In this document: piece after piece, positions 39,407 to 46,818 of the stretch | How the letters are laid out: every line of letters begins with the position of its first letter | How positions within the stretch are numbered: position 1 is the first letter of the stretch | Source: a virus | IMG/VR virus record: IMGVR_UViG_3300032331_001209 | Coordinates: 1-57,200 of that record | DNA length: 57,200 nt | Strand: one strand, 5' to 3' | The notes under the pieces: model-generated | Told to the model about the DNA's origin: nothing | Seen by the model: the letters and a program-made list of their open reading frames with translations, nothing else | Databases searched by the model: none | Position numbers and translations under genes: made by a program

Positions 39407-42063
39407 ACATCACCTACCATCGGGAGCCTACCTCCCCAGACCGTCGAAATCGCCCCGGTGAGGTCTTCACCGTTCGGACCCTCCACCTTCAGCTTCGCGG
39501 TCGGGCACTTGTCACCCGCCGCGATCATCCGCGCCAGAGGCTCGATCTCGCCCAAGGTAAAGGTCTTTACCTTGTAGGTGAGGGTCGGCATTTCCGGCTT
39601 CTTTTCAACGGGTTGTGCCTCGCCCTTGGGCTTGTCGGTCTTCGGGCCGATGCCCTTGAAACACCCGTCGAGCTCCTTCGGGCACTCGCCCTTCTTGCGG
39701 ATCTTCTTGAGGTCCCACGGCACGGTCCAGTCTGGACCCATCTCCACGTCGGACGTGAGCGGGACACGCCAGCCCAGCTTGAGGAGGGCGTCGTTGCGGC
39801 ACATGATCCCCACGAACAGGTCGATGGCCTCCTCCAGAATGTCCTTGTCGATCTCAAACACGAGCTCGTCGTGCATCGTGATGAGCATGTGGACCTTCTC
39901 CAACCACCCGCGCTTCTTGCACTCTTTGTAGATGAGCGCCATTGCGATCTTGGTGATGTCGGCGCTCGTGCCTTGGATCGGGCCGTTCACGGCGTTGCGT
40001 TCGGCCTTGGCCCGGAACCCGCCCAGTTCGTGGTCGATGTCGGGCAGCGGGTAGCGCCGTCCGAAAGCCGTCGTGACGAACTTGTGCTCCTTGGCGTACA
40101 GGGCTTGGCTCTTCCACCAGCCCGACAGGACATTGTAGGTCTTGTCGAACTGCTCCTTGATGCGCCAGCCTTCGTTCTTGTCGCACCCCGTCGCCGTCAC
40201 CACGGCGTTGCCAGACCCGCCGTAGCACAAGGCGAAGTTGCACGCCTTGGCGAAGCCACGAAGCTGCTTCCACTCGGGCTTCTTCGGCGCGTCCTCCCCG
40301 TAGATGGACAGGGCCGTGAGAGTGTGGAGGTCACCGATCTTGTCGCTCCCGCAGTCCGGGCAGAACGGCGGCGGGGCCACGGGCACGGGGTTGGCCACCG
40401 TGGGCATGTCGAACATCTTGTCGCAGCCCGAGCAGTGGAAGAACTCGGTGAGCCACTTGGGATCGCCAGAGATGTTGGTCACGATGCGGAGCTCGACGCC
40501 GCTGAAGTCGATGGCGGTGAGTACCTTCCCCGGTCGGGCGATGATGCACTCCCTCACCCGGGCGAGGCACTCGGGACGGTTGGGGTCGTAGGTCGCGGGC
40601 GTCCCGTGGAACGGAAACCGGGTGCCCCCGTCCATCGACGGGTCTTTGCTGGACGGCGCGTTGAAGCGCCCCGTCTCGATGCTGTGGGCGTTGAAGTACG
40701 CGCGGAGGGTGCCGTCCGGGTGTGCGTCCTCGACGATGGGCAGGAGGTACGTCGAGAGAGCCTTGCTCACCTCACGGAACCGCTTGATCTTGGCGGCGAA
40801 GGGGAACTTGTCGCCCACCTTCTCCAGCACCTCCTCCAGCACGTCCTTCGACGTGTCCACCTGCCCGGACTTCTCCGTGGCGACGAGCCCCGGCACCTTG
40901 CACTCGCGGAGGAGCTTGCCAAGCTGCTGCGCCGACAACACGTCGTAGACCACCGGGAACTCCACGTCCTCGGTCGCCCCCTTGGCGGTGATCGACGCCA
41001 CCCGCTTGGAAACCGTCGCCACCTTGCCCTTCTCCCGCATGGGGTCGAGCTTGGCCTTCGTCGCAGCCGTCCGTGTCACGTCGATGCGGTCGGTGTAGCT
41101 GGGGGTCACCACCTCGGGATCGAACCGCAGCGACTCCATCCCCTCTACGGAGCCCCGGAGCAACCTGTAATAGCCGGGGCGAATGTCCCGGCCCACGAGG
41201 GCCGACGAGCTCTCGTACACCTCCTCCAGCGCCGCGATCCACTCCCGCTGGCCGATGCGGATGAGCTCCTTGGTCTTCTCTTGGTCCGTGTAGATGCGCG
41301 CCCGCTCCATCCACCGGGTGCTCGCCACGCAGAGCTTCTCGATGGTGTAGACGGTGCCCTGCCCCAGCACGCCCATGCTTGGTTGCAGCACCTCCGGGGC
41401 GAGCTTCTGGTACAGGTTCCATGTGCAGATGGCGTCGCTGGCCCCGTACCACGTCACGGGCTCCCACGACGGGTCGAGCTCCGAGAAGTCCAGCCCGCCT
41501 TTGCGCTTGTCCTCGGGGAAGAGCTCGTCGAGCTCGATCATCTCCATGCCGAGCTCGGTCTTGGCGAGGTGCTTCAGCCCCTTGGACTTCGACCGGGTGT
41601 CCCGCAGGTAGGCGAGGATCAGCGTGTCGTCCCACTTCTTGGGCTCGTCCCACTCACCGATGGGCTCGCCGCCGCAGTTTTGCAGGAACTCTTGGTCGAA
41701 CTTCCCGTTGTGGAACACGGCCACGGCGGGGCTGTTCACCAACCTCTGCATCTCCCGCTTCCACAGCGACCACGACACGTTCTCGCCCGTCTTGTGGCGC
41801 AGCGGGATGTAGTACCCTCGCTTGCCGTCGGGAGACAGGCAGCACCCGACGATCTTCGACATCGTCTCACCGTCGTAGACGCAGGAGTTCAGCCCGGAGG
41901 TCTCAAGGTCGAGGGCGTAACGCCCGCCCGCGATGCAGGCGTCGATGATCCCGGGGAGGGTCTCGTTCGTGGCGCGGGCGAGGGTGTACTCGCCCCCCTG
42001 CATCCACGACTTCGGCTCGACCTTGAGGGTGTTGGAGTCTTGGAGGAACGTGAACAGGTCCAT
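39403..42063 (-). CDS. polA: Family A DNA polymerase with proofreading exonuclease and zinc-ribbon insertion
   Basis: From ATG 42063 it is 886 residues and replicates phage DNA. The 3'-5' exonuclease has LDLETSG (51-57), HNGKFDQEFL (118-127) and YGASDAICTW (206-215). The polymerase has TGRFNAPSSKD (464-474), motif A AIDFSGVELRI (517-527, D519), motif B RGFAKACNFALCYG (602-615) and motif C TMHDELVFEI (729-738). Between motifs A and B sits an insertion with C544-x2-C547 and C568-x2-C571, a probable zinc ribbon, which standard Pol I lacks. A C-terminal ~90-residue extension (LTYKVKTFTLGEIEPLAR) is also extra. A GGGCGTAACGT element precedes the ATG by ten bases with no Shine-Dalgarno; a GTG at 42072 is an alternative start. 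Confidence 0.93.
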   Translation of the reverse strand: MDLFTFLQDSNTLKVEPKSWMQGGEYTLARATNETLPGIIDACIAGGRYALDLETSGLNSCVYDGETMSKIVGCCLSPDGKRGYYIPLRHKTGENVSWSLWKREMQRLVNSPAVAVFHNGKFDQEFLQNCGGEPIGEWDEPKKWDDTLILAYLRDTRSKSKGLKHLAKTELGMEMIELDELFPEDKRKGGLDFSELDPSWEPVTWYGASDAICTWNLYQKLAPEVLQPSMGVLGQGTVYTIEKLCVASTRWMERARIYTDQEKTKELIRIGQREWIAALEEVYESSSALVGRDIRPGYYRLLRGSVEGMESLRFDPEVVTPSYTDRIDVTRTAATKAKLDPMREKGKVATVSKRVASITAKGATEDVEFPVVYDVLSAQQLGKLLRECKVPGLVATEKSGQVDTSKDVLEEVLEKVGDKFPFAAKIKRFREVSKALSTYLLPIVEDAHPDGTLRAYFNAHSIETGRFNAPSSKDPSMDGGTRFPFHGTPATYDPNRPECLARVRECIIARPGKVLTAIDFSGVELRIVTNISGDPKWLTEFFHCSGCDKMFDMPTVANPVPVAPPPFCPDCGSDKIGDLHTLTALSIYGEDAPKKPEWKQLRGFAKACNFALCYGGSGNAVVTATGCDKNEGWRIKEQFDKTYNVLSGWWKSQALYAKEHKFVTTAFGRRYPLPDIDHELGGFRAKAERNAVNGPIQGTSADITKIAMALIYKECKKRGWLEKVHMLITMHDELVFEIDKDILEEAIDLFVGIMCRNDALLKLGWRVPLTSDVEMGPDWTVPWDLKKIRKKGECPKELDGCFKGIGPKTDKPKGEAQPVEKKPEMPTLTYKVKTFTLGEIEPLARMIAAGDKCPTAKLKVEGPNGEDLTGAISTVWGGRLPMVGDV

Positions 42064-42070
42064 CGTGGGC

Positions 42071-42084
42071 ACGTTACGCCCGTG
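42071..42084 (-). promoter_or_regulatory. GGGCGTAA-type promoter/operator before polA
   Basis: The minus strand reads CACGGGCGTAACGT, with the ATG of polA 7 bases beyond. This distance leaves no room for a normal ribosome site. Confidence 0.55.
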
Positions 42085-42631
42085 ATGGCCCCGTCTGGTA
42101 CACGACGGCCTCGGACCAGTCAGAACTCACTTGACCGTTCAACGGGCACTGTTGCACGACGCACTCGTACTTGCCGCCCCGGTACTGGGCGTGCTCGTCC
42201 GCAGCGTTCTTCGCCGCCTCCAGCGTGTCGTACACGCCGACGACGTAGCTATGCTGCTCCCGGTCGCCCCATCGCAGGGCTTCCACGACGTAGAGGATTT
42301 TCGATTCCCTAGACTCAAGCTCCGCGAGTTTGGCCCCCAAATTGGGAATCTGTTGAATGACGGGTTCTGCGGGAATGTCGATGAGTTGCACATCAAGCCG
42401 CTTCACCGGGTATTTCGCCGCACGTTCCTCGATGGGTGACGGGGGCGGGGTGACTACCGCACCCGTCTCCACGGTGCCCATCTTCGGGCACCACTCGGGC
42501 GTGTACCCGGTGGGCGGGACCAAGTTGTCCCTCGGTGCGTCGGAGTGTTCGCAGCGCATCTCGTCCGACAACGGTCGCTCCCAGAGGTAGTAGCACCCGC
42601 CGCACAGGACGATGTTCAGCCGGGTCGTCAT
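42074..42631 (-). CDS. Hypothetical protein with N-terminal Cys motif (185 aa)
   Basis: ATG 42631 overlaps the previous stop (ATGA). The N-terminus TTRLNIVLCGGCYYLWERPL, MRCEHSD then EWCPKMG gives four Cys/His ligands of a probable zinc site. The second half (ALRWGDREQHSYVVGVYDTL, EAAKNAADEHAQY) looks like a small alpha/beta domain that takes up a repetitive ligand. Function unknown. Confidence 0.62.
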   Translation of the reverse strand: MTTRLNIVLCGGCYYLWERPLSDEMRCEHSDAPRDNLVPPTGYTPEWCPKMGTVETGAVVTPPPSPIEERAAKYPVKRLDVQLIDIPAEPVIQQIPNLGAKLAELESRESKILYVVEALRWGDREQHSYVVGVYDTLEAAKNAADEHAQYRGGKYECVVQQCPLNGQVSSDWSEAVVYQTGPSRA

Positions 42632-42852
42632 CGCTTCCTCACCCAAGCGACAATCCCCTTGACGGGGTGATCACCGATGACGGAGTAACCCCCCACATGG
42701 ACGTGCAAGGGCGGGTTGACGAGGGGGTCACCGATGACCTCTCGCCGCAGATGTTCGGTGGCGATTTCTACGGCGTCGAAGTCGGGCGTCGCCACCTCGT
42801 AGGAAACGGTGGCGCTGCCTAGCTCAAGCTGAACTTCATACAGGGGCATCAT
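42628..42852 (-). CDS. Small hypothetical protein (74 aa)
   Basis: ATG 42852 (or 42849) overlaps the previous stop. MMPLYEVQLELGSATVSYEV, ATPDFDAVEIATEHLRREVI and a basic end IVAWVRKR suggest a ferredoxin-like alpha/beta fold of about 70 residues. No family known. Confidence 0.6.
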   Translation of the reverse strand: MMPLYEVQLELGSATVSYEVATPDFDAVEIATEHLRREVIGDPLVNPPLHVHVGGYSVIGDHPVKGIVAWVRKR

Positions 42853-43055
42853 TGCTTCACCGCCGTTCGGAACCCGCACCGGGCGCACGGGCTACAACAC
42901 GCCTTGTCGTGAAGGATCGGTTCGGTGTGACACCGACACTCGCACTCGTCGGGAGCGACGTGGACACAGGCGGGATGCCACTGGTCGCGGCGCACGGGGC
43001 TACCTGTGCCGCCGCACACCAGCGGGAAGTCTGGAACCCAAACGCGGACCGTCAC
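42849..43055 (-). CDS. Cys-rich small zinc-binding protein (68 aa)
   Basis: From GTG 43055, overlapping the previous stop (GTGA), it reads VTVRVWVPDFPLVCGGTGSP, then HPACVHVAPDECECRCH and KACCSPCARCGFRTAVKQ. Nine Cys and several His indicate two zinc sites. Function unknown; it is one of several zinc-ribbon proteins in this operon. Confidence 0.6.
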   Translation of the reverse strand: MTVRVWVPDFPLVCGGTGSPVRRDQWHPACVHVAPDECECRCHTEPILHDKACCSPCARCGFRTAVKQ

Positions 43056-43786
43056 GGGTTCCCTCCCGGCCAAGGGCAACGGGTGCAGCCGTAGGCGATC
43101 CCCTCGTCTGGGGGCGTCAGCGGGGTAGTTTGGACATCGGCCCCGCATCGGGGGCAGTCGGTGAGCTTCAAGAGCTCCCCCTTCATGGCGTTGAGGATGC
43201 GCTCGTCCTCGGCTTCGCGGATGGACTCCCAGCCGACGTTCGCGGCCACGGCGTCGAGGGCCGCGTGAACCTTCGCGTCTTCGTCTGCTTGAACTTGGGT
43301 GAGCTCCCGGTCGTAGATGGGCACAGCACCCTCGGGGATGGGTTCGACTTGGATCATCGACCGCCCAAGGTAGCCCGACACGGAGTCACGGTACTCGCAC
43401 TTGGTACACCGCACGCTTCCCGCCCACGGGGACATCAGCATCAGACCCGTCGTGCGCTCCATCCCCGCCTTGCACCGGGGGCAGGAGAACTCCGGGGCGC
43501 ACGGCTTCCACGAAATGGCGAACAGGTTGGTGACTTGCAGCGGGATGTGGGGGTTGAGGGCTTCCCGCGCCTCACGGATGACCCGCTCACGCTCCTCGTC
43601 GGGCATGACGTAGCGGGCCTCGTTTTCCAGCAGGGCTTGGACGAGCTTCGCGGTGTCGTACGGGCGCTTCTTCAAGCACCAGCCGCACGTCACTTCGTCC
43701 CACTCTGTGGTCTTGTTGGCGACGGCGTTCGGGACGCGACCGCAGGTAGGCGGGGCGTCGGGACCGGGCATGTGGTGAACCTTCAT
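43052..43786 (-). CDS. Multi-zinc-ribbon protein (244 aa)
   Basis: ATG 43786 (AACGTCGGGC upstream) begins MKVHHMPGPDAPPTCGRVPN, then VTCGWCLKKRP. Two further ribbons follow: FSCPRCKAGMERTTG with VRCTKCEYRD, and TDCPRCGADVQTTPL with YGCTRCPWPG. A helical part (ALLENEARYVMPDEERERVI) separates them. Such ribbons usually contact nucleic acid or act as structural clamps. A GGGCGTAACGT element lies eight bases before the ATG. No known family. Confidence 0.7.
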   Translation of the reverse strand: MKVHHMPGPDAPPTCGRVPNAVANKTTEWDEVTCGWCLKKRPYDTAKLVQALLENEARYVMPDEERERVIREAREALNPHIPLQVTNLFAISWKPCAPEFSCPRCKAGMERTTGLMLMSPWAGSVRCTKCEYRDSVSGYLGRSMIQVEPIPEGAVPIYDRELTQVQADEDAKVHAALDAVAANVGWESIREAEDERILNAMKGELLKLTDCPRCGADVQTTPLTPPDEGIAYGCTRCPWPGGNP

Positions 43787-43804
43787 GCCCGACGTTACGC
43801 CCTC
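43787..43804 (-). promoter_or_regulatory. GGGCGTAA-type promoter/operator
   Basis: The minus strand reads TGAGGGCGTAACGTCGGGC directly before the ATG at 43786. It is an exact GGGCGTAACGT match. Confidence 0.55.
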
Positions 43805-43817
43805 AACCCACCTGAGT

Positions 43818-44255
43818 TCACGTTTTGGCGTCGGGCTCCTCGACCACGACCACCACGCCGTCCCGCCAGTAGCGCACGACAAGGTTGACGAGGGTCGCCT
43901 CCTCGCCCGTGAACGTGGTGGGCTCCCAGCAGTCGGGGAGCTTCGGTCCCGGCACGCAGTTCGGGGTGGCGTTGAGGCACGAGCGTCGCTGGGCGCAGGG
44001 TGTCTCCACCACGGGGAGTCTCTTGACCAGCGCCTTGGGTGGTGGTCCTAGCACCTTCATCAACGGGGTGGCGTGGCCGCGCAGGGCTTGGTCGAGCACC
44101 AGCTTCGGGATCACCGAGAACAGCGGCTCCCAATCCGTCCCGACGAGGAAGTGCAAAGCGCCCCACGGGCCACCCGTCTCCGTGGGGATCACCCGCGCGA
44201 TGGTAGGCTCACCCCACCGGAGGTCGGGGAGCTTGGCGGTGACGATGCCCTTCAC
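43818..44255 (-). CDS. Hypothetical protein (145 aa), donor of the duplicated N-terminus
   Basis: From GTG 44255, overlapping the methyltransferase stop (GTGA), it reads MKGIVTAKLPDLRWGEPTIA, RVIPTETGGPWGALHFLVG and later CAQRRSCLNATPNC. The first 26 residues are nearly identical to the start of the 46-residue gene at 45302, both in protein and DNA, so one copy arose from the other. Function unknown. Confidence 0.65.
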   Translation of the reverse strand: MKGIVTAKLPDLRWGEPTIARVIPTETGGPWGALHFLVGTDWEPLFSVIPKLVLDQALRGHATPLMKVLGPPPKALVKRLPVVETPCAQRRSCLNATPNCVPGPKLPDCWEPTTFTGEEATLVNLVVRYWRDGVVVVVEEPDAKT

Positions 44256-45292
44256 AGCATATCGAGGATCGACGACGGCCCACCCTCTTCAGTGGCGGTG
44301 GCATCACCCGTCTCGGGTGGGTCCATGCCCGTCAATCGGGCTTCCGCCAGCGGGAGGTAGTCGAGGTTGAGATCCGTGCCGACGTAGTGGCGACCGAGAC
44401 GGTTGGCGACGTAGCCCGTCGTCCCAGAACCACTGAAGGGGTCGAGAACGATGTCGCCGGGACGGGTGCCCGCCTTGATGCACACTTCTGCGAGTGCCGG
44501 TGGCATCGTGGCGAAGTGATCCCCCTTGTACGGGCGGGGATTGATGGTCCAAACAGAGCGGCGGTTGCGCGTCGTGGAACCCTCAAAGATGCTTCCGGGG
44601 GAATGGTGCGTCTCGTCGCCCTTGTTGCCACCGATTTTGTCGGCACGCACACGGTCTGCTTGAACGGCCCCTTCCCTCACTGCATCGGCGTCGTAGAAGT
44701 ACCTAGCGTTCTTCGTCAGCAAGAACACATACTCGTGTGAGCGGGTGGGTCTGTCCGTGACGCTCTCGGGCATACAAGAACCCTTGGCCCAAATCACGTC
44801 ACTCCGCAGGTACCAGCCGTCTGCCCGGAGAGCAAACGCCACCATCCACGGGATGCCAACCAAGTCCTTGGGCTTGAGACCGATGTCACTGGCCCTTTGA
44901 CCCTCACGGGTATCGACGTTCGCCAAGGTATTCCAAGCCTTGGCCGTCGCCCCCGGTTTGGTCACAGGGCCACCGTCGCGAGCAAATCTGTCCCCGAGGT
45001 TCAGCCACAGGACACCGTCGTCACGGAGAACCCGGCGCACCTCACGAAACACGTCCACCATCGCGGTGGCATAGCTTTCAGGTGTGGGTTCTGCCCCGAT
45101 CTCACTTCCCTTCAGCGAGTCACCTTCGCCCAAGTAAGATCGCAGCCCCCAATAGGGCGGGCTGGTCACGACGCACTGGACCGACTGTGGTTCCAACAAC
45201 CGCAACGACTCCCGCACGTCGGCCCCGTAGTAGAGGGTGGACGTGAAGGAGCGGTCGCCGTGCGGGTGGGTAATGATCTTCGGGTCTACCAT
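44252..45292 (-). CDS. DNA (cytosine-N4 or adenine-N6) methyltransferase, beta class
   Basis: This 346-residue protein carries TSPPYWGL (43-50, catalytic motif IV, SPPY type) before VLDPFSGSGTTGYVANRLGR then YVGTDLN, the SAM-binding motif I. That order defines the beta group. SPPY is most often cytosine-N4 but adenine-N6 members exist. A middle stretch (LKPKDLVGIPWMVAFALRAD, GWYLRSDVIWAKGSCMPESV) is typical of the target-recognition region. No restriction enzyme is adjacent, so it is an orphan enzyme, perhaps protecting phage DNA. It lies inside a cassette flanked by duplicated sequence, with its own GGGCGTAA element before the ATG. Confidence 0.92.
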   Translation of the reverse strand: MVDPKIITHPHGDRSFTSTLYYGADVRESLRLLEPQSVQCVVTSPPYWGLRSYLGEGDSLKGSEIGAEPTPESYATAMVDVFREVRRVLRDDGVLWLNLGDRFARDGGPVTKPGATAKAWNTLANVDTREGQRASDIGLKPKDLVGIPWMVAFALRADGWYLRSDVIWAKGSCMPESVTDRPTRSHEYVFLLTKNARYFYDADAVREGAVQADRVRADKIGGNKGDETHHSPGSIFEGSTTRNRRSVWTINPRPYKGDHFATMPPALAEVCIKAGTRPGDIVLDPFSGSGTTGYVANRLGRHYVGTDLNLDYLPLAEARLTGMDPPETGDATATEEGGPSSILDML

Positions 45293-45298
45293 AGGGCT

Positions 45299-45312
45299 AC
45301 TTTACGCCCGTG
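45299..45312 (-). promoter_or_regulatory. GGGCGTAA-type promoter/operator before the methyltransferase
   Basis: The minus strand reads CACGGGCGTAAAGT six bases before the ATG at 45292, overlapping the stop of the 46-residue gene. TACGCCC-GT-GGGCGTA at 45303-45318 is a perfect inverted repeat, so it could also be an operator. Confidence 0.55.
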
Positions 45313-45442
45313 GGCGTAGCAAGGCCGTCAGCAAGGACCGCATCGGGCCTTCATCCCCGCCGTCCTCCGTGGGGATCACCCGCGCAATAGTGGGCTCACC
45401 CCACGCTGCGTCGGGGAGCTTGGCGGTGACGATGCCCTTCAT
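45302..45442 (-). CDS. Chimeric 46-residue ORF made of two duplicated gene fragments
   Basis: The frame MKGIVTAKLPDAAWGEPTIA, RVIPTEDGGDEGPMRSLL, TALLRPRA joins two foreign ends. Residues 1-28 match the start of the gene at 43818 (26 of the first 28 alike). Residues 29-46 match the last residues of the primase at 45669 (GPMRSLLTALLRPRA identical). The reading frame is intact and its ATG overlaps the previous stop. It is most likely a recombination scar flanking the methyltransferase cassette rather than a working gene, although it should be expressed. Confidence 0.7.
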   Translation of the reverse strand: MKGIVTAKLPDAAWGEPTIARVIPTEDGGDEGPMRSLLTALLRPRA

Positions 45443-45651
45443 CTGTTTTGGTATCTGGCGCGGAGCTCGTTGATGGGCTCGCTCAGAGGGTGCCCCGCTG
45501 CTTGAAGGCACTCCAAGATGCGCCCGTCCTCGTACGGGTCGTCGGACATCCCCAACACGGATTCGATCTTGTCTGCCTCGGACATCTCGCCCCAGCATTG
45601 AGCACAGGGATCGTAGAAGCCGTCTTCCCGGGTGTGATTGAACGAAGGCAT
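45439..45651 (-). CDS. Small acidic hypothetical protein (70 aa)
   Basis: ATG 45651 has GAGGTG upstream. It reads MPSFNHTREDGFYDPCAQCW, GEMSEADKIESVLGMSDDPY and LECLQAAGHPLSEPINELRA. CAQC may bind metal with other residues. A GGGCGTAA element lies 17 bases before the ATG. It sits between the primase and the chimeric frame, possibly part of the inserted cassette. Confidence 0.62.
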   Translation of the reverse strand: MPSFNHTREDGFYDPCAQCWGEMSEADKIESVLGMSDDPYEDGRILECLQAAGHPLSEPINELRARYQNR

Positions 45652-45668
45652 AGGCACCTCGGCGTAGA

Positions 45669-46223
45669 TTACGCCCGGGGCCGCAGCAGGGCCGTCAGCA
45701 AAGATCGCATCGGACCCGTGTCACCTTGGTCCTCCAGCACCCGCGCCCGGTCGAACGCCTCCCACAGCTTCAACACCCGTGGCAGGGGCTCGGTGCGCTC
45801 GGTGGTGAGGGCGCGAAGCACCCGTTCGGTGCGAGCCCGCACGGGGTCCGTGCGTGGGGCGTCCAGCACCTCGGCCACGGGGTCAACGGGGGCTGTTTCG
45901 TCGTCCCCGTCCTCCCAAGGGAGGGCCGGGAGCCCGTGGTCCCGTTCCAGCTTCTCCAGCGCCGCGTGGAAGGACAACCCCTCCTTCTCACGCACCGTGG
46001 CAATGGCGTCCCGGGACCGCGAGCACGCCCAGCAGTACCATTGGTTGGTGCTCGGGTAGACGCGGGCAGACGGCTTGCTGTCACTACCGTCGCCGTGGAG
46101 GTCGCACGAGAACTGTTGCTCCCTGTCAACGTCCTGCACCCGGTAGCCATAGGCTTCGAGTACCCGCGTGATCGGGATGTCCGTGCGGATGCGGGCGGCG
46201 CGGCGTTCAGCCCTTGTCGCCAC
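45669..46223 (-). CDS. CHC2 zinc-finger primase-like protein (184 aa)
   Basis: Residues 18-90 form a CHC2 zinc finger: FSCDLHGDGSDSKPSARVYP and QWYCWACSRSRDAIATVRE, as in the N-terminus of DnaG primases that read the template. After it come helices (GLSFHAALEKLERDHGLPAL) but no TOPRIM or catalytic core, so it is a template-reading half without a polymerase. It may work with the DnaB-like helicase or with an enzyme encoded elsewhere. GTG 46223 overlaps the previous gene by 17 bases. Its 3' end has a duplicated copy at 45302-45349. Confidence 0.85.
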   Translation of the reverse strand: MATRAERRAARIRTDIPITRVLEAYGYRVQDVDREQQFSCDLHGDGSDSKPSARVYPSTNQWYCWACSRSRDAIATVREKEGLSFHAALEKLERDHGLPALPWEDGDDETAPVDPVAEVLDAPRTDPVRARTERVLRALTTERTEPLPRVLKLWEAFDRARVLEDQGDTGPMRSLLTALLRPRA

Positions 46224-46818
46224 CCCACACCTCCAGCACGGCGAGGATGCGGTTCAGCCACTTGATCTCTTGATCGGTGAGCACCTTCTCAATGGCCTTC
46301 TTGCGGAGGCGAAGGCATCGGTCGCTACAGATCTTGGAGCAATACGGGCTGTTCCGGCGAGACACCTTCCGGCACTTCGGGCCGGGGCACAGATGCGCCT
46401 TGGACTTCTCCGTGACGGGGATATCCTTCGGGCGCTTGGTGACCTCTGGGGCGGGGGCTATCTCGACGGGCTGGGGTTCTTCGTCTTGAATGGCCTTATC
46501 GAGGAGCTCGATCCCGCGCTTGACAGGTTCGGAAACTTCCGGTTCCTCGATGCCCGGTTCCTCGTCGAGCTCGGGCTCTGGGCCTTCCTCCCACGTCACC
46601 ACCGGGGGCTCGGGCTCCACCGGGGGAGGTGGCGGGGAGACCACCCGCACCACGGGCTTGGGCTCCTCCGGGTTCATCGGCGGGCGGTACGCCTCGTCGG
46701 GCCGAGGGAATCCGCAGGCGACGCACTTGGCGATGATGGCGGGGTACATCTTCGACGTGGGGATGTGCCTTTCACACCGCCACATGAAGTAACTGGTCCA
46801 AGACGATGAAGTTCTCAC
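46207..46818 (-). CDS. Zinc-binding, Pro/Glu-rich linker protein (203 aa)
   Basis: The N-terminus (FMWRCERHIPTSKMYPAIIA, KCVACGFPRP) and the C-terminus (CPGPKCRKVSRRNSPYCSKI, CSDRCLRLRKK) each hold four Cys/His for zinc. Between them lies a ~70-residue acidic, proline-rich linker (EPEPPVVTWEEGPEPELDEE). Such an arrangement suits a tether joining two partners, for example helicase and primase, which are its neighbours. GTG 46818 overlaps the helicase stop (GTGA). No known family. Confidence 0.68.
   Translation of the reverse strand: MRTSSSWTSYFMWRCERHIPTSKMYPAIIAKCVACGFPRPDEAYRPPMNPEEPKPVVRVVSPPPPPVEPEPPVVTWEEGPEPELDEEPGIEEPEVSEPVKRGIELLDKAIQDEEPQPVEIAPAPEVTKRPKDIPVTEKSKAHLCPGPKCRKVSRRNSPYCSKICSDRCLRLRKKAIEKVLTDQEIKWLNRILAVLEVWGGDKG

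Noticed and set aside
39613-42312. An 899-codon plus-strand frame opposite DNA polymerase
   Set aside because: It is the mirror of polA codons; it has no motifs and biased Leu/Arg/Val composition. The polymerase on the minus strand has all catalytic motifs.
45303-45318. Perfect palindrome TACGCCC-GT-GGGCGTA as a separate operator
   Set aside because: It arises where a promoter motif meets a mutated duplicate of the primase 3' end, and the original copy at 45669 is not palindromic. A dedicated operator is therefore not supported.
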